Of a stretch of DNA of 11,233 nucleotides, positions 1 to 7,714 are shown piece by piece. The first letter of the stretch is position 1; each line of letters opens with the position of its first letter. A program made the position numbers and the translations under genes. The stretch spans positions 1 through 11,233 of the forward strand of contig JAJFJI010000003.1 of assembly GCA_021774205.1 (NCBI GenBank), read 5' to 3'. Source of the stretch: Nitrosomonas sp. (GTDB taxonomy: Bacteria; Pseudomonadota; Gammaproteobacteria; Burkholderiales; Nitrosomonadaceae). The notes beneath the pieces are model-generated. The model made no database searches. It saw only the letters and a program-made list of their open reading frames with translations, and had not been told where the DNA came from.

Positions 1-179
1 ATTTGCATCTCGTTAACTTTTCACTTTGTCTTGCACCTTTCAACACAGACAAGCGCCTGAAAGAAAGAACTCAAGTTGTTAAGGTTAGGCGCATCTTGCT
101 CAAAACCATCATGGTTTACAAGAAACCTCAAGTAATTTCTACCAGGTTTGTTGCATAGCTGCAACGTGTCGACACTATA

Positions 180-192
180 GCAATTACAATTA
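180..192. repeat. 13-bp direct repeat, copy 1
   Basis: GCAATTACAATTA occurs here and again, identically and in the same orientation, at 779-791. The two copies bracket about 586 bp that includes a broken coding-like frame. The match stops at exactly 13 bp on both sides. The repeat is AT-rich, which lowers its significance. It could be a short recombination footprint or a chance match. Confidence 0.4.
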
Positions 193-217
193 CTTTTTAA
201 CTTTAAAGGTAAGGGGT

Positions 218-242
218 AAAACGGTGCTATTTCACCGTTTTT
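218..242 (+). terminator. Candidate Rho-independent terminator
   Basis: A perfect 9-bp inverted repeat (AAAACGGTG at 218-226, CACCGTTTT at 233-241) encloses a 6-base loop. On the + strand it runs directly into a T-rich tract at 238-242 and beyond. The GC core of the stem is only five pairs, so strength is uncertain. It would end a + strand transcript entering from the left, isolating the cluster from upstream transcription. On the minus strand the trailing T-run is shorter. Confidence 0.45.
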
Positions 243-434
243 ATCTTGTAAAAAAATGCCTTGACGACGCAAGCCGCAGCGTACCTAAGTCTCAGAAAAT
301 AACCTGAATGTTGAATTTAATGACACTCGAAAAGCGATAAATAAAAATAATAGGTTATACTTGGATATTACAAGATGGAAAATGTCAAAAATCACGATTT
401 TTATCAATACTGCATATAAAGATTATTGACTGAA

Positions 435-776
435 ATGGTTCAGAGAAACTTTCAGTATGTTGCTGCGAAAAACGAGTGCCGGAACAAACCATAATTTTTT
501 GCTAAAACAATTTCTGAGCGTCCGAAAATTGCTTATGACAATGTGCGCCATAAGTTGGCATTTAGGGTGCGAATTTCCCAGATAAAAGAGGAATTAAAGT
601 GCCAGCGTGAATTATTGATTGAAAGTCTCAAGCAGGTAGAGGGGCGTTTAGAGTAAATGCTGCTAGAGTGGAACAAACAATTTGGAGAAGTAGATAAATG
701 CTTCGAACAACAGCGCCTTGAACCTATAAATTTGCATAATGAGCCTAAGGTTAATGCACTGATATTGGCACTTTGA
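435..776 (+). pseudogene. Possible decayed coding sequence with two internal stops
   Basis: One reading frame from ATG 435 to TGA 774-776 is interrupted by TAA at 492-494 and TAA at 654-656, yet all three pieces look protein-like. The middle piece is rich in Glu, Lys, Gln, Leu and Ile with helical spacing, for example IKEELKCQRELLIESLKQ. The last piece continues the style with EWNKQFGEVDKCFEQQ. This is what an old gene with nonsense mutations could look like, perhaps a coiled-coil protein or part of a transposase. I do not recognise the family. The alternative is a chance open frame in AT-rich DNA. The segment sits between the two 13-bp repeats. Confidence 0.3.
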
Positions 777-778
777 TT

Positions 779-791
779 GCAATTACAATTA
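779..791. repeat. 13-bp direct repeat, copy 2
   Basis: Second copy of GCAATTACAATTA (first at 180-192). It begins two bases after the final TGA (774-776) of the broken coding-like frame, so the decayed segment lies wholly between the two copies. Confidence 0.4.
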
Positions 792-908
792 GTAACGCCA
801 TTCTTGCGGTTTAGGGCTACAACCCAATCGCCTAACTGCGTTTATAACTAATATGCATCTGATAACTATAACACGGAACATTTCTGCTTTTAATCGCACC
901 AAATAATT

Positions 909-1739
909 TTGTTGAATTCGCATCTTCTTAAGTCTGTTTTTCCTAGAATTTTTCTAAGTCTGTGGCGTCATTATCCATTGGTACTGCAAATGACCAAGCG
1001 AGAAGTCATTGGCCGTTACCGTGGTTCTTATCTCGGGTTATTTTGGTCATTTGTCAATCCCGTCCTGATGCTCTCAGTATATACATTTGTTTTTAGCGTG
1101 GTATTCAAAGCGCGTCTGGGTCAAGACGTCAGCGGTGACAAGATTGATTTCGCCTTGCTGTTATTTGCAGGGTTGATTGTTTTTAATCTGTTCTCAGAAT
1201 GTATTTCACGCGCTCATAACTTGATATTGATTAACGTCAATTATGTCAAGAAAATGATCTTTCCATTGGAAATCCTGCCTTGGATAACACTCGGTTCTGC
1301 GCTGTTTCATGCGGGAATCAGCGTGCTGGTATTACTCCTATTTCTAGTCGGGATGGGCCACCCGATTTCCTGGACACTATTGTTGTTGCCAGTGGTGATT
1401 TTGCCTTTATTGTTGTTGATTATGGGATTGTCGTGGCTACTCGCATCGGTTGGCGTGTTTGTACGAGATATTGGTCAATTTATCGGCATGATGCTGACCA
1501 CGTTGCTTTTTTTAAGCCCCATTTTTTACCCGGCATCCGCGTTGCCGGAATCAGTACGCAGTTATTTATTTTTAAACCCATTGACGTTTATTATTGAGCA
1601 AACACGAGCAGTGATTTTATTTGGTCAGTTGCCTGACTGGCACGGACTGGTGATTTATTATGCCGTTGCGGCGCTGGTTGCCTGGGTCGGTTTATTTTGG
1701 TTTGAGAAAACACGCAAGGGGTTTGCCGATGTCCTCTAA
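909..1739 (+). CDS. wzm: ABC-2 type polysaccharide export permease (Wzm-like)
   Basis: Inner-membrane permease half of an ABC transporter that moves lipid-linked O-antigen or capsular polysaccharide to the periplasm. The 276-residue product has the family length and layout. A cytoplasmic N-terminus leads into the signature RYRGSYLGLFWSFVNP (residues 36-51). Hydrophobic segments then lie near 42-66, 82-98, 128-148, 156-180, 192-212 and 246-265. FVRDIGQF (184-191), the YPASALPES loop (207-215) and the C-terminal FEKTRKGF are also typical. The start is TTG at 909, with a second TTG at 912. The first in-frame ATG (990) would remove the amphipathic N-terminal stretch homologues usually keep, so TTG is preferred although no clear Shine-Dalgarno is visible. 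It overlaps the ATPase gene by 11 bp, implying translational coupling. The family is certain; the exact glycan is unknown. Confidence 0.93.
   Translation: MLNSHLLKSVFPRIFLSLWRHYPLVLQMTKREVIGRYRGSYLGLFWSFVNPVLMLSVYTFVFSVVFKARLGQDVSGDKIDFALLLFAGLIVFNLFSECISRAHNLILINVNYVKKMIFPLEILPWITLGSALFHAGISVLVLLLFLVGMGHPISWTLLLLPVVILPLLLLIMGLSWLLASVGVFVRDIGQFIGMMLTTLLFLSPIFYPASALPESVRSYLFLNPLTFIIEQTRAVILFGQLPDWHGLVIYYAVAALVAWVGLFWFEKTRKGFADVL
1716..1721 (+). promoter_or_regulatory. Ribosome binding site of wzt, inside the end of wzm
   Basis: AAGGGG lies 7 bases before ATG 1729 and inside the last codons of wzm. It decides the start of the ATPase. An in-frame upstream start at 1660 would add 23 residues that only read through wzm sequence in another frame. 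Confidence 0.75.
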
Positions 1740-2985
1740 ACCAATTTTTTACGAGGACGCGATAAGCACCCGTCAATTATCCAAATGCTACCAGCTTTAC
1801 CAACAACCGATAGATCGGTTGAAGCAGTTTCTGTGGCGTGGTAGGCGTCAATATTACCGTGAACTCTGGGCGCTGCGTGATATCAATTTTTCCGTAATGC
1901 CTGGTGAAGTGGTTGGCATTGTTGGGCGCAATGGTTCAGGAAAATCAACTTTATTACAACTGGTTTGCGGCACCCTGACACCAACCAGCGGCGAAGTCCA
2001 GGTAAATGGGCGTGTGGCAGCATTATTGGAGCTTGGCGCAGGATTTAATCCCGAATTTACCGGGCGTGAGAACGTTTTGATGGGTGCAGCCGTTATGGGC
2101 CTGAATCAATCTCGAATCGCCGCCCGTTTAGAAGAAATTATCGATTTTTCAGGTGTGCGCGAATTCATCGACCAACCGGTCAAAACCTATTCCAGCGGTA
2201 TGTATGTGCGCCTGGCATTTTCTGTGGCGATTAATGTCGATCCGGACATTTTGGTGATTGACGAGGCGCTGTCAGTTGGTGACGGCGCATTTGCGCGCAA
2301 GTCTTTTAACCGCATTATGCAGATGCGTGATGCGGGCAAAACGATCTTATTTTGCTCACATTCTTTGTTTCAGGTTGAGTCCTTGTGTACGCGCGCTATC
2401 TGGATCAATCAGGGTAAAATTATGATGGACGGAGAAGCTGCCCAGGTGGTCGCCGCCTACCAAGGTTTTCTGGACAAAAGCATACTGGATTCTCCTCCAA
2501 CTGACACCGAGATAGCTAGCAGCAGTTCGCCAACGGAAGAACATATCGAAGCTGCGCGAGGTAGCGCGCATATTGAAAAAATAACGGTGATGGTCGATGA
2601 CGAAGATAATCAGCATGCTGTTATCATGAGCGAAAAGTCCAGTATTAAAGTGTGCATTACTTTTGCCTCCGACCCAACTTTGCCTTGTCCAAACATTGCT
2701 GTTACGCTGCATGCGATGGACAATCGCATGCTGACCAGTGTGGCCACGTGGGAAGATCAATTTACGCTGCAACGCGCGCCGGATGGCTCCGGGCAGATTA
2801 GTCTCAGGCTAGACCAACCACCCCTGCTTAAGGGAGAATATCTGGTCAGCGTTTATCTGCTATGCGAGCGCGGTTTACATCTCTATGATTCGGCAGAAAG
2901 TGTGGCGACATTAAGAGTGCAACAAACAGGTCGGTTACAGGGCTATTTTTCGATTCCACATCAGTGGGAAAACAGCAAACGATAA
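1729..2985 (+). CDS. wzt: Polysaccharide export ATPase with C-terminal carbohydrate-binding domain (Wzt-like)
   Basis: ATPase subunit that powers glycan export through Wzm. From ATG 1729 it has 418 residues. The nucleotide-binding domain has Walker A GRNGSGKST (66-74), the ELGAGFNPEFTGRENV region (101-116) typical of polysaccharide and teichoic acid exporters, the signature YSSGM (154-158), Walker B ILVIDEA (174-180) and the switch His211. After a Ser/Thr/Pro/Glu-rich linker (about 252-278), residues 282-413 match the beta-sandwich domain of the O9a-type Wzt. In that system the domain binds the modified non-reducing end of the finished chain. Its presence, with methyltransferase and acetyltransferase genes alongside, suggests that export here needs a terminal modification (inference). 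The neighbour downstream begins 5 bases after the stop. Confidence 0.93.
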   Translation: MSSKPIFYEDAISTRQLSKCYQLYQQPIDRLKQFLWRGRRQYYRELWALRDINFSVMPGEVVGIVGRNGSGKSTLLQLVCGTLTPTSGEVQVNGRVAALLELGAGFNPEFTGRENVLMGAAVMGLNQSRIAARLEEIIDFSGVREFIDQPVKTYSSGMYVRLAFSVAINVDPDILVIDEALSVGDGAFARKSFNRIMQMRDAGKTILFCSHSLFQVESLCTRAIWINQGKIMMDGEAAQVVAAYQGFLDKSILDSPPTDTEIASSSSPTEEHIEAARGSAHIEKITVMVDDEDNQHAVIMSEKSSIKVCITFASDPTLPCPNIAVTLHAMDNRMLTSVATWEDQFTLQRAPDGSGQISLRLDQPPLLKGEYLVSVYLLCERGLHLYDSAESVATLRVQQTGRLQGYFSIPHQWENSKR

Positions 2986-2990
2986 GCATC

Positions 2991-4808
2991 ATGAATACAA
3001 CGAAAAACTACAAGCTAGTACAAACAAAACAGCTTCGTGAAGAAACCAATGTCATTGCATTTTCGCGAGCTTCGCCTTCACCTTACAAGGATTTGGATTT
3101 TCCACTAAATGCTTACGCGCATGCGATATTATTACAAGAAGGCAAAGTGGATTACCTGCATTATGGCTTATTCCAGCATGACAAAACCGATCTACCGGCG
3201 GCGCAACAATTCTCAACTGAGCTGATCATTTCACGCCTACCTCCACCGGTTTGCCGCATTCTGGAAGTCGGTATCGGTCTGGGCACAACGTTTTCTCTGC
3301 TTAGCCGGCTAGGTTATGATGTCCAGGGCATAACACCCGATGCACAGCAAATTGTCCATATACAAAAATATTTGGGCGATCAAATTCCCGTTACTTGTCA
3401 GCATCTGGAAGATTTTTCTGCCGATGCGGAAAGCTTTGATGTAATGCTATTCCAAGAATCGGCGCAATATATTGAACCATTGATTATTTTCAATAAAGCA
3501 GTGGATTTTCTGCCCATGGCTGGCCATCTGTTAATCATTGATGAATTTGCGTTAAAGCGCGTCGAGACAAGCGAGGAAGGACTACATCTGTTTGATGACA
3601 TGATTAAGCAAGCAAACCGTTTTGGTTTTGAACTGGTTGAACAACTAGATTTATCAGAAATGGCGCTACCTACGCTTGATTACCTGTTGTGCATGACTGC
3701 CATTCATCGGCAGCGTTTGATCTACGATCTCCACCTGAGTGAAGCGCAACTAGCGCAGCTGGATGAATCTAATCGAGCCTACCAAAAAAAATATACCAGT
3801 GGACAATTCGGCTACGGTTTGTTGCATTTCAGAAAAAAAACACACCCCAAGTGGCGGCTACGATTGCTGGAGAAAAACCAGGTGCCTGAAATGCGTACCT
3901 TGTTTGAAAAAACTTTCAATCACGCCATGTCGCCAGCAACCTGGGAATGGAAATATGGGCCAGCAACCAGCCGTGAAATCGGCATATGGCGGGATCATCA
4001 ATTAGTCGCCCATTACGGCGGCATTGGCAGAGATATCCTACTGTTTGGGCAACCCCAAACCGCTGTACAAATTGGCGACGTGATGGTGGATGCCAGCGAA
4101 CGCGGCATACTCATCCGAAAGGGGCCATTTTACCTAATGGCAAGCACTTTCTTGGAGCGCTTCATTGGTTTTGGAAAGCCCTATCTGATTGGCTTTGGTT
4201 TCCCGAATGAACGGGCAATGAAAGTCGCGGAACGGCTTGGCTTATACGCAGAAGTAGGCCGCATGACCGAGTTTTCCTGGCAACCACTACCAAAGCTGCC
4301 AAAGTGGAGAACCCGCCTACGTCCGATTGAAAACAGTGATGACGACTGGGCAGCCAATGCCGTCAATGAATGCTGGCTGCAAATGGCCAATGATTTACAA
4401 GCAGCGATTGTAGGTATCCGGGATTGGCGCTATCTACAACACCGTTATCTCAATCATCCAAATCAGCAATACCAAGTGGTTGTTGTAAAAAACCGTTTTG
4501 GTGAACAATTACACGGCGTGCTGGTCATTCGTCATGATGTGGATGGTTTCGAAATCGTAGATATCATCGCCCCATTGGCTGAAATTCCGCTGTTGGTAAC
4601 TCATGCCAGACGATTGGCGGGTATTGCAGGCGGTGAGCGGATAACTTGCCGCATCACGGAAAACTTTGCGGTACATTTTGCTGCCACGGGTGGTGTCCAG
4701 CAATCCTCAAACATTCGCATCCCGGCTAATGCCTGGAGTGACGGCCCAAAACCCGATACACTGAGAAATTGCTGGTGGTTGATGAGCGGCGACATGGACT
4801 TCAGGTAA
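2991..4808 (+). CDS. Fused SAM methyltransferase and GNAT-type acyltransferase
   Basis: A 605-residue cytoplasmic protein with two activities. The N-terminal part has a class I methyltransferase fold: ILEVGIGLGTTFSLL (90-104, SAM loop), a following strand and acidic position VQGITPD (111-117), then FDVMLFQES (149-157) and HLLIIDEFAL (179-188). The C-terminal part, from about 292, resembles GNAT acyltransferases of polysaccharide loci. It shows an MRTLFEKTF start, a core strand QIGDVMVDASERG (360-372), GFGFPNERAMKVAERLGL (401-418), and a second half with RDWRYLQHRYLNHP (477-490). The usual R/QxxGxG CoA loop is only loosely kept (RGILIRKG, 371-378). ATG 2991 is chosen because it follows the wzt stop; an in-frame GTG at 2964 would add nine residues and overlap wzt. 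Substrates are unknown; O- or N-methylation plus N- or O-acylation of a sugar is the natural guess. Confidence 0.8.
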   Translation: MNTTKNYKLVQTKQLREETNVIAFSRASPSPYKDLDFPLNAYAHAILLQEGKVDYLHYGLFQHDKTDLPAAQQFSTELIISRLPPPVCRILEVGIGLGTTFSLLSRLGYDVQGITPDAQQIVHIQKYLGDQIPVTCQHLEDFSADAESFDVMLFQESAQYIEPLIIFNKAVDFLPMAGHLLIIDEFALKRVETSEEGLHLFDDMIKQANRFGFELVEQLDLSEMALPTLDYLLCMTAIHRQRLIYDLHLSEAQLAQLDESNRAYQKKYTSGQFGYGLLHFRKKTHPKWRLRLLEKNQVPEMRTLFEKTFNHAMSPATWEWKYGPATSREIGIWRDHQLVAHYGGIGRDILLFGQPQTAVQIGDVMVDASERGILIRKGPFYLMASTFLERFIGFGKPYLIGFGFPNERAMKVAERLGLYAEVGRMTEFSWQPLPKLPKWRTRLRPIENSDDDWAANAVNECWLQMANDLQAAIVGIRDWRYLQHRYLNHPNQQYQVVVVKNRFGEQLHGVLVIRHDVDGFEIVDIIAPLAEIPLLVTHARRLAGIAGGERITCRITENFAVHFAATGGVQQSSNIRIPANAWSDGPKPDTLRNCWWLMSGDMDFR

Positions 4809-4865
4809 ATATGGCAAATATAATTGCTAGCTTGACGAAATTTTTAACTTTTTAACGAGACATTA

Positions 4866-6791
4866 TTGGAAAACTTGCTCGTCCCATATCAGGCTGTAAC
4901 CAAAATTCCTGCTACGCAGGTATTGGTATTGGCGCCACATCCAGATGATGAAGTGTTCGGCTGTGGTGGCGCGATCATGCGCCATGTTGAACAAGGGGTC
5001 CCAGTGCATGTTATTGTGCTTTCTGATGGCGCTTTTGGCGTCGATGAAGATAAAGCAACGGATTACACACAACAGCGTCAAAATGAAAGTATCGACGCCG
5101 CCAATGTTCTCGGTTATGGTGTACCCGTTTTTTGGCAATATCGTGACCGGGAAATTTGCTACGGCGAAAAGCTGGTGCAGGAAATTTTGACGGCAATTAG
5201 TGAAACGCAGGCTAATCTGATCTACGCGCCCTCAGTTTTTGAAATGCATCCGGATCATCGGGCGCTTGGTATAGCAACAGTTGAAGCTGTCAGAAGAATT
5301 GGCAGTGCAATTCGCCTAGCATTGTATGAAGTCGGTATACCACTGCGCCCCAATCAATTGCTCAATATTAGCAACTTAGCCAAACGTAAGCAAAAAGCGA
5401 TGGCTTGCTTTGTTTCTCAGAATGAAAAACAACGCTATGATTTGGATATTGCGGCACTTAATCGCTATCGCACTTATACCTTGCCAGCCGACGTCACTGC
5501 GGCTGAGGCTTATATACTGGTCGCAGCCGAAGAACTGGCAAACGATCCACTCAAGCTTTTTGCGTCAGAGCATGCACGCCAGAAATCATTGGGGCTGGCG
5601 CTGGACAGTAGTGACTTACCACTGGTCAGCGTCATTATTCGTAGTATGAATCGCGCCACACTGTCCGACGCGCTCGATTCAGTGGCCTTGCAGACTTATC
5701 CCAACATTGAAGTTGTTGTCGTCAACGCCAAGGGCATGGACCATAGCGACATAGGCGCTTGGTGCGGTCGTTTCCCAATGCGCTTGATAGGGGAAAGCAC
5801 ATCATTAACCCGTAGCCGAGCGGCAAATACAGGCCTTGGAGCAGCTAAAGGCGAATATCTGATATTTTTGGATGATGATGACTGGTTCTTGCCGCACCAT
5901 ATCCTCACACTTAAAAAAGAATTCGATCATGCCGATACAGCCATTGCAGCTTATTCGGCTATACAGTCTATTAATGAACAGTGTGAAGAAATCAGACGGT
6001 TTGAAGAAGAATTTGACCCAATACAGTTACACATTGATAATTTTATTCCTATTCACGCAGTTCTTTTTCGGCGACAGGCAATAGATAATGGGGCACGCTT
6101 TGATGAAACACTCACTGTCTGTGAAGATTGGGATTTCTGGTTACAGGTTCAAAAATTCGGAGAATTTCGATTTGTTGCGAAAGTGGGGGCAATCTATCAA
6201 ATGCAAAACTCAATGCGATCGGGCGTATGGGATAATCCAGAACACACGCGTCAAGTAATGACCGCCATATACCGGAAATGGATACCGCAATGGAGTGACA
6301 AAATGTTATGGTCTATTCTGGAATACGCGCGCTACAAACGTATGCACACCGAGCTAAATAAAGCAACGAATGCACAGGTTAGAACGCTTAATAAATCGGT
6401 TATGGAGCGTGATACCCGCATAGCTAAATTGAATGCTCGTATTGCTGAGCTTGGCACCGTTATAGCCGAACGTGGTACCCGTATTACTGAGCTTGGCGCC
6501 CTTGTCGCTGAACGTGATGCCCGTATTGCTGAGCTTGGCACCGTTATAGCCGAGCGTGGCACCCGTATTGCTGAGCTTGGTACCGTTATAGCCGAACGTG
6601 GCACCCGCATTGATGAGCTTGGCACCTTTATCGCTGAACGTGATGCCCGTATAAGTGAACTTGATACCCGAATCACCACATTAAACAAACGCATCGCAGA
6701 TTTTTTGTCATCAACGAGCTGGCGAATAACCCGACCAGTACGTACAATAAGGTCTTTTTTTCAAAACCGTCGATTATCTGACGACCATTAA
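4866..6791 (+). CDS. PIG-L deacetylase and GT2 glycosyltransferase fusion with coiled-coil tail
   Basis: A 641-residue fusion. Residues 17-240 are a PIG-L/LmbE-type zinc-dependent N-acetylglucosaminyl deacetylase domain: APHPDDE (23-29) and HPDHRA (128-133) supply the expected metal-binding His/Asp/His. Residues 252-470 are a GT-A family 2 glycosyltransferase with LVSVIIRSMNRA (253-264), metal-binding DDDDW (336-340) and CEDWDFWLQ (419-427). Residues 495-610 form a long coiled coil built on 14-residue repeats, followed by a basic tail with the STSWRITRP motif (616-624) seen at the ends of many coiled-coil glycosyltransferases. The start is TTG 4866, with a weak GAGA 5 bases before. The first downstream ATG would cut off the HPDDE motif, and an in-frame stop at 4845 rules out a longer form. 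It probably deacetylates an N-acetyl sugar and transfers a sugar in the same pathway (inference). Confidence 0.87.
   Translation: MENLLVPYQAVTKIPATQVLVLAPHPDDEVFGCGGAIMRHVEQGVPVHVIVLSDGAFGVDEDKATDYTQQRQNESIDAANVLGYGVPVFWQYRDREICYGEKLVQEILTAISETQANLIYAPSVFEMHPDHRALGIATVEAVRRIGSAIRLALYEVGIPLRPNQLLNISNLAKRKQKAMACFVSQNEKQRYDLDIAALNRYRTYTLPADVTAAEAYILVAAEELANDPLKLFASEHARQKSLGLALDSSDLPLVSVIIRSMNRATLSDALDSVALQTYPNIEVVVVNAKGMDHSDIGAWCGRFPMRLIGESTSLTRSRAANTGLGAAKGEYLIFLDDDDWFLPHHILTLKKEFDHADTAIAAYSAIQSINEQCEEIRRFEEEFDPIQLHIDNFIPIHAVLFRRQAIDNGARFDETLTVCEDWDFWLQVQKFGEFRFVAKVGAIYQMQNSMRSGVWDNPEHTRQVMTAIYRKWIPQWSDKMLWSILEYARYKRMHTELNKATNAQVRTLNKSVMERDTRIAKLNARIAELGTVIAERGTRITELGALVAERDARIAELGTVIAERGTRIAELGTVIAERGTRIDELGTFIAERDARISELDTRITTLNKRIADFLSSTSWRITRPVRTIRSFFQNRRLSDDH
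6441..6650 (+). repeat. Five tandem 42-bp units inside the fusion gene
   Basis: Five units of 42 bp start at 6441, 6483, 6525, 6567 and 6609 and encode variants of IAELGTVIAERGTR (residues 526-595). Units 1, 3 and 4 give the same peptide; units 2 and 5 carry ERDAR in place of ERGTR. Each unit is two heptads, so any gain or loss of units would keep both the reading frame and the coiled-coil register. Partial heptads flank the array on both sides. Confidence 0.95.
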
Positions 6792-6814
6792 ATTTTAGAA
6801 CGAGAAATATTACA

Positions 6815-7657
6815 ATGAAAACCAGTACTCGACACGTATATGAATACACGGTTGAACCTGGCTCTAATACTGCGTCAGCTTTTGTTGCTCAATTCGTTGG
6901 TTTGTCCAAACGGGTGCTGGAAATCGGTTGCGGACCGGGCTCGATAACCAAAGTGTTAGCGCAACAGGGGCAATGCCAAGTAACCGGCATCGAATTGGAT
7001 TCCGCTGCTATTGAAAAAGCAGCACCCTATTGCGATACCATTATACAGGGTGACTTGAACGATACAAAATGGCCTCATTTACTTGACAATATGCCGTTAT
7101 TTGATGTCGTCGTGGCAGCCGATGTTCTTGAACATCTGTATAATCCCTGGACAACATTGAAACAGATGGTTCCACTTATTGAACCAAATGGCTGCCTTGT
7201 TATTTCGTTGCCTCATGTCGGCCATGCGGCAATAGCATCATGTCTCATTAATGGTGACTTTGAATACCGCGATTGGGGATTGCTGGATCGGACCCATATA
7301 CGCTTCTTCGGCCTCAAAAATATTGAAGAATTATTTGCACAGGCGGATCTAAAAATCGTTGAGGCAAATTATGTCATTAAAACACCTGAAGAAACCGAGT
7401 TTGCTGAAAGTTGGTCAAAACTATCCACCACTGTTCAGAATGCGTTAAGAAGTAGCCAGCATGCTGACATTTATCAAGTGGTTGTTAAAGCTGTGCCAAA
7501 CAGCCGCCCCGACACTGCAATATCACTGTTACAGCCTCCGCAACCCATTGCCGTCAATCGCAAAGCATCATGGAAATCTCGTATTGCCAGGCATTTGAGC
7601 CATAAAACCAAGCAGCGCATTCGTACCGGTCTTGGACTTCTTGGAATCCGAATTTAA
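6815..7657 (+). CDS. Class I SAM-dependent methyltransferase
   Basis: A 280-residue soluble enzyme predicted to transfer a methyl group from S-adenosylmethionine, probably to a sugar of the exported glycan. Motif I is VLEIGCGPG (34-42), the acidic residue closing strand 2 is in TGIELD (57-62), and motif II/III is FDVVVAADVLEHLYNP (96-111). The stretch LLDRTHIRFF (157-166) is characteristic of methyltransferases from O-antigen and teichoic acid loci. The last 35 residues are unusually basic (KASWKSRIARHLSHKTKQR) and end in a short hydrophobic run, perhaps holding the enzyme at the membrane or a complex. ATG 6815 lies 23 bases after the previous stop with only a weak GAG-containing binding site. 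No TPR or kinase domain is present. The acceptor cannot be told from sequence. Confidence 0.88.
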   Translation: MKTSTRHVYEYTVEPGSNTASAFVAQFVGLSKRVLEIGCGPGSITKVLAQQGQCQVTGIELDSAAIEKAAPYCDTIIQGDLNDTKWPHLLDNMPLFDVVVAADVLEHLYNPWTTLKQMVPLIEPNGCLVISLPHVGHAAIASCLINGDFEYRDWGLLDRTHIRFFGLKNIEELFAQADLKIVEANYVIKTPEETEFAESWSKLSTTVQNALRSSQHADIYQVVVKAVPNSRPDTAISLLQPPQPIAVNRKASWKSRIARHLSHKTKQRIRTGLGLLGIRI

Positions 7658-7714
7658 TAATTTTGACTGCATTTGATTCATTTAGCTCAGGAAAATAAAA
7701 TACTGCAATAAACT

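Larger units (their letters stand above)
1..908. other. Gene-poor region upstream of the polysaccharide cluster
   Basis: No intact gene is convincing in this stretch. It is AT-rich and has stops in all frames over most of its length. It contains a terminator-like hairpin at 218-242, a 13-bp direct repeat at 180-192 and 779-791, and a broken coding-like frame at 435-776. A minus-strand open frame (272-21, TTG start, 83 codons) is possible but has no recognisable motif and contains the hairpin. The last 130 bases should hold the promoter of the exporter operon. AT-rich hexamers such as TATAAC (843-848 and 867-872) could be -10 elements, but I see no well-spaced -35 partner, so I do not call a promoter. 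The region looks like a decayed boundary between the cluster and whatever lies upstream. Confidence 0.6.

Noticed and set aside
21..272. Minus-strand open frame of 83 codons starting with TTG
   Set aside because: No recognisable motif, no Shine-Dalgarno, and it contains a terminator-like hairpin. A few extra codons upstream also stay open, so the boundary is arbitrary. It could be a fragment of an old gene, but I cannot support it.
1660..1728. Longer N-terminus for wzt from ATG 1660
   Set aside because: The added residues only read wzm in another frame, while ATG 1729 has a well-placed AAGGGG and gives the usual family start.
2964..2990. GTG start for the methyltransferase-GNAT fusion at 2964
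   Set aside because: It would overlap the end of wzt and has no binding site; ATG 2991 just after the wzt stop is simpler. Not fully excluded.
6441..6650. CRISPR-like array
   Set aside because: The units are contiguous with no unique spacers, and they are in frame with a coiled-coil coding sequence.
6332..6694. Minus-strand open frame of 120 codons opposite the 42-bp repeats
   Set aside because: It is the mirror of the coiled-coil repeats; its length and repetitive Ser/Arg/Val content follow from the sense-strand repeats.
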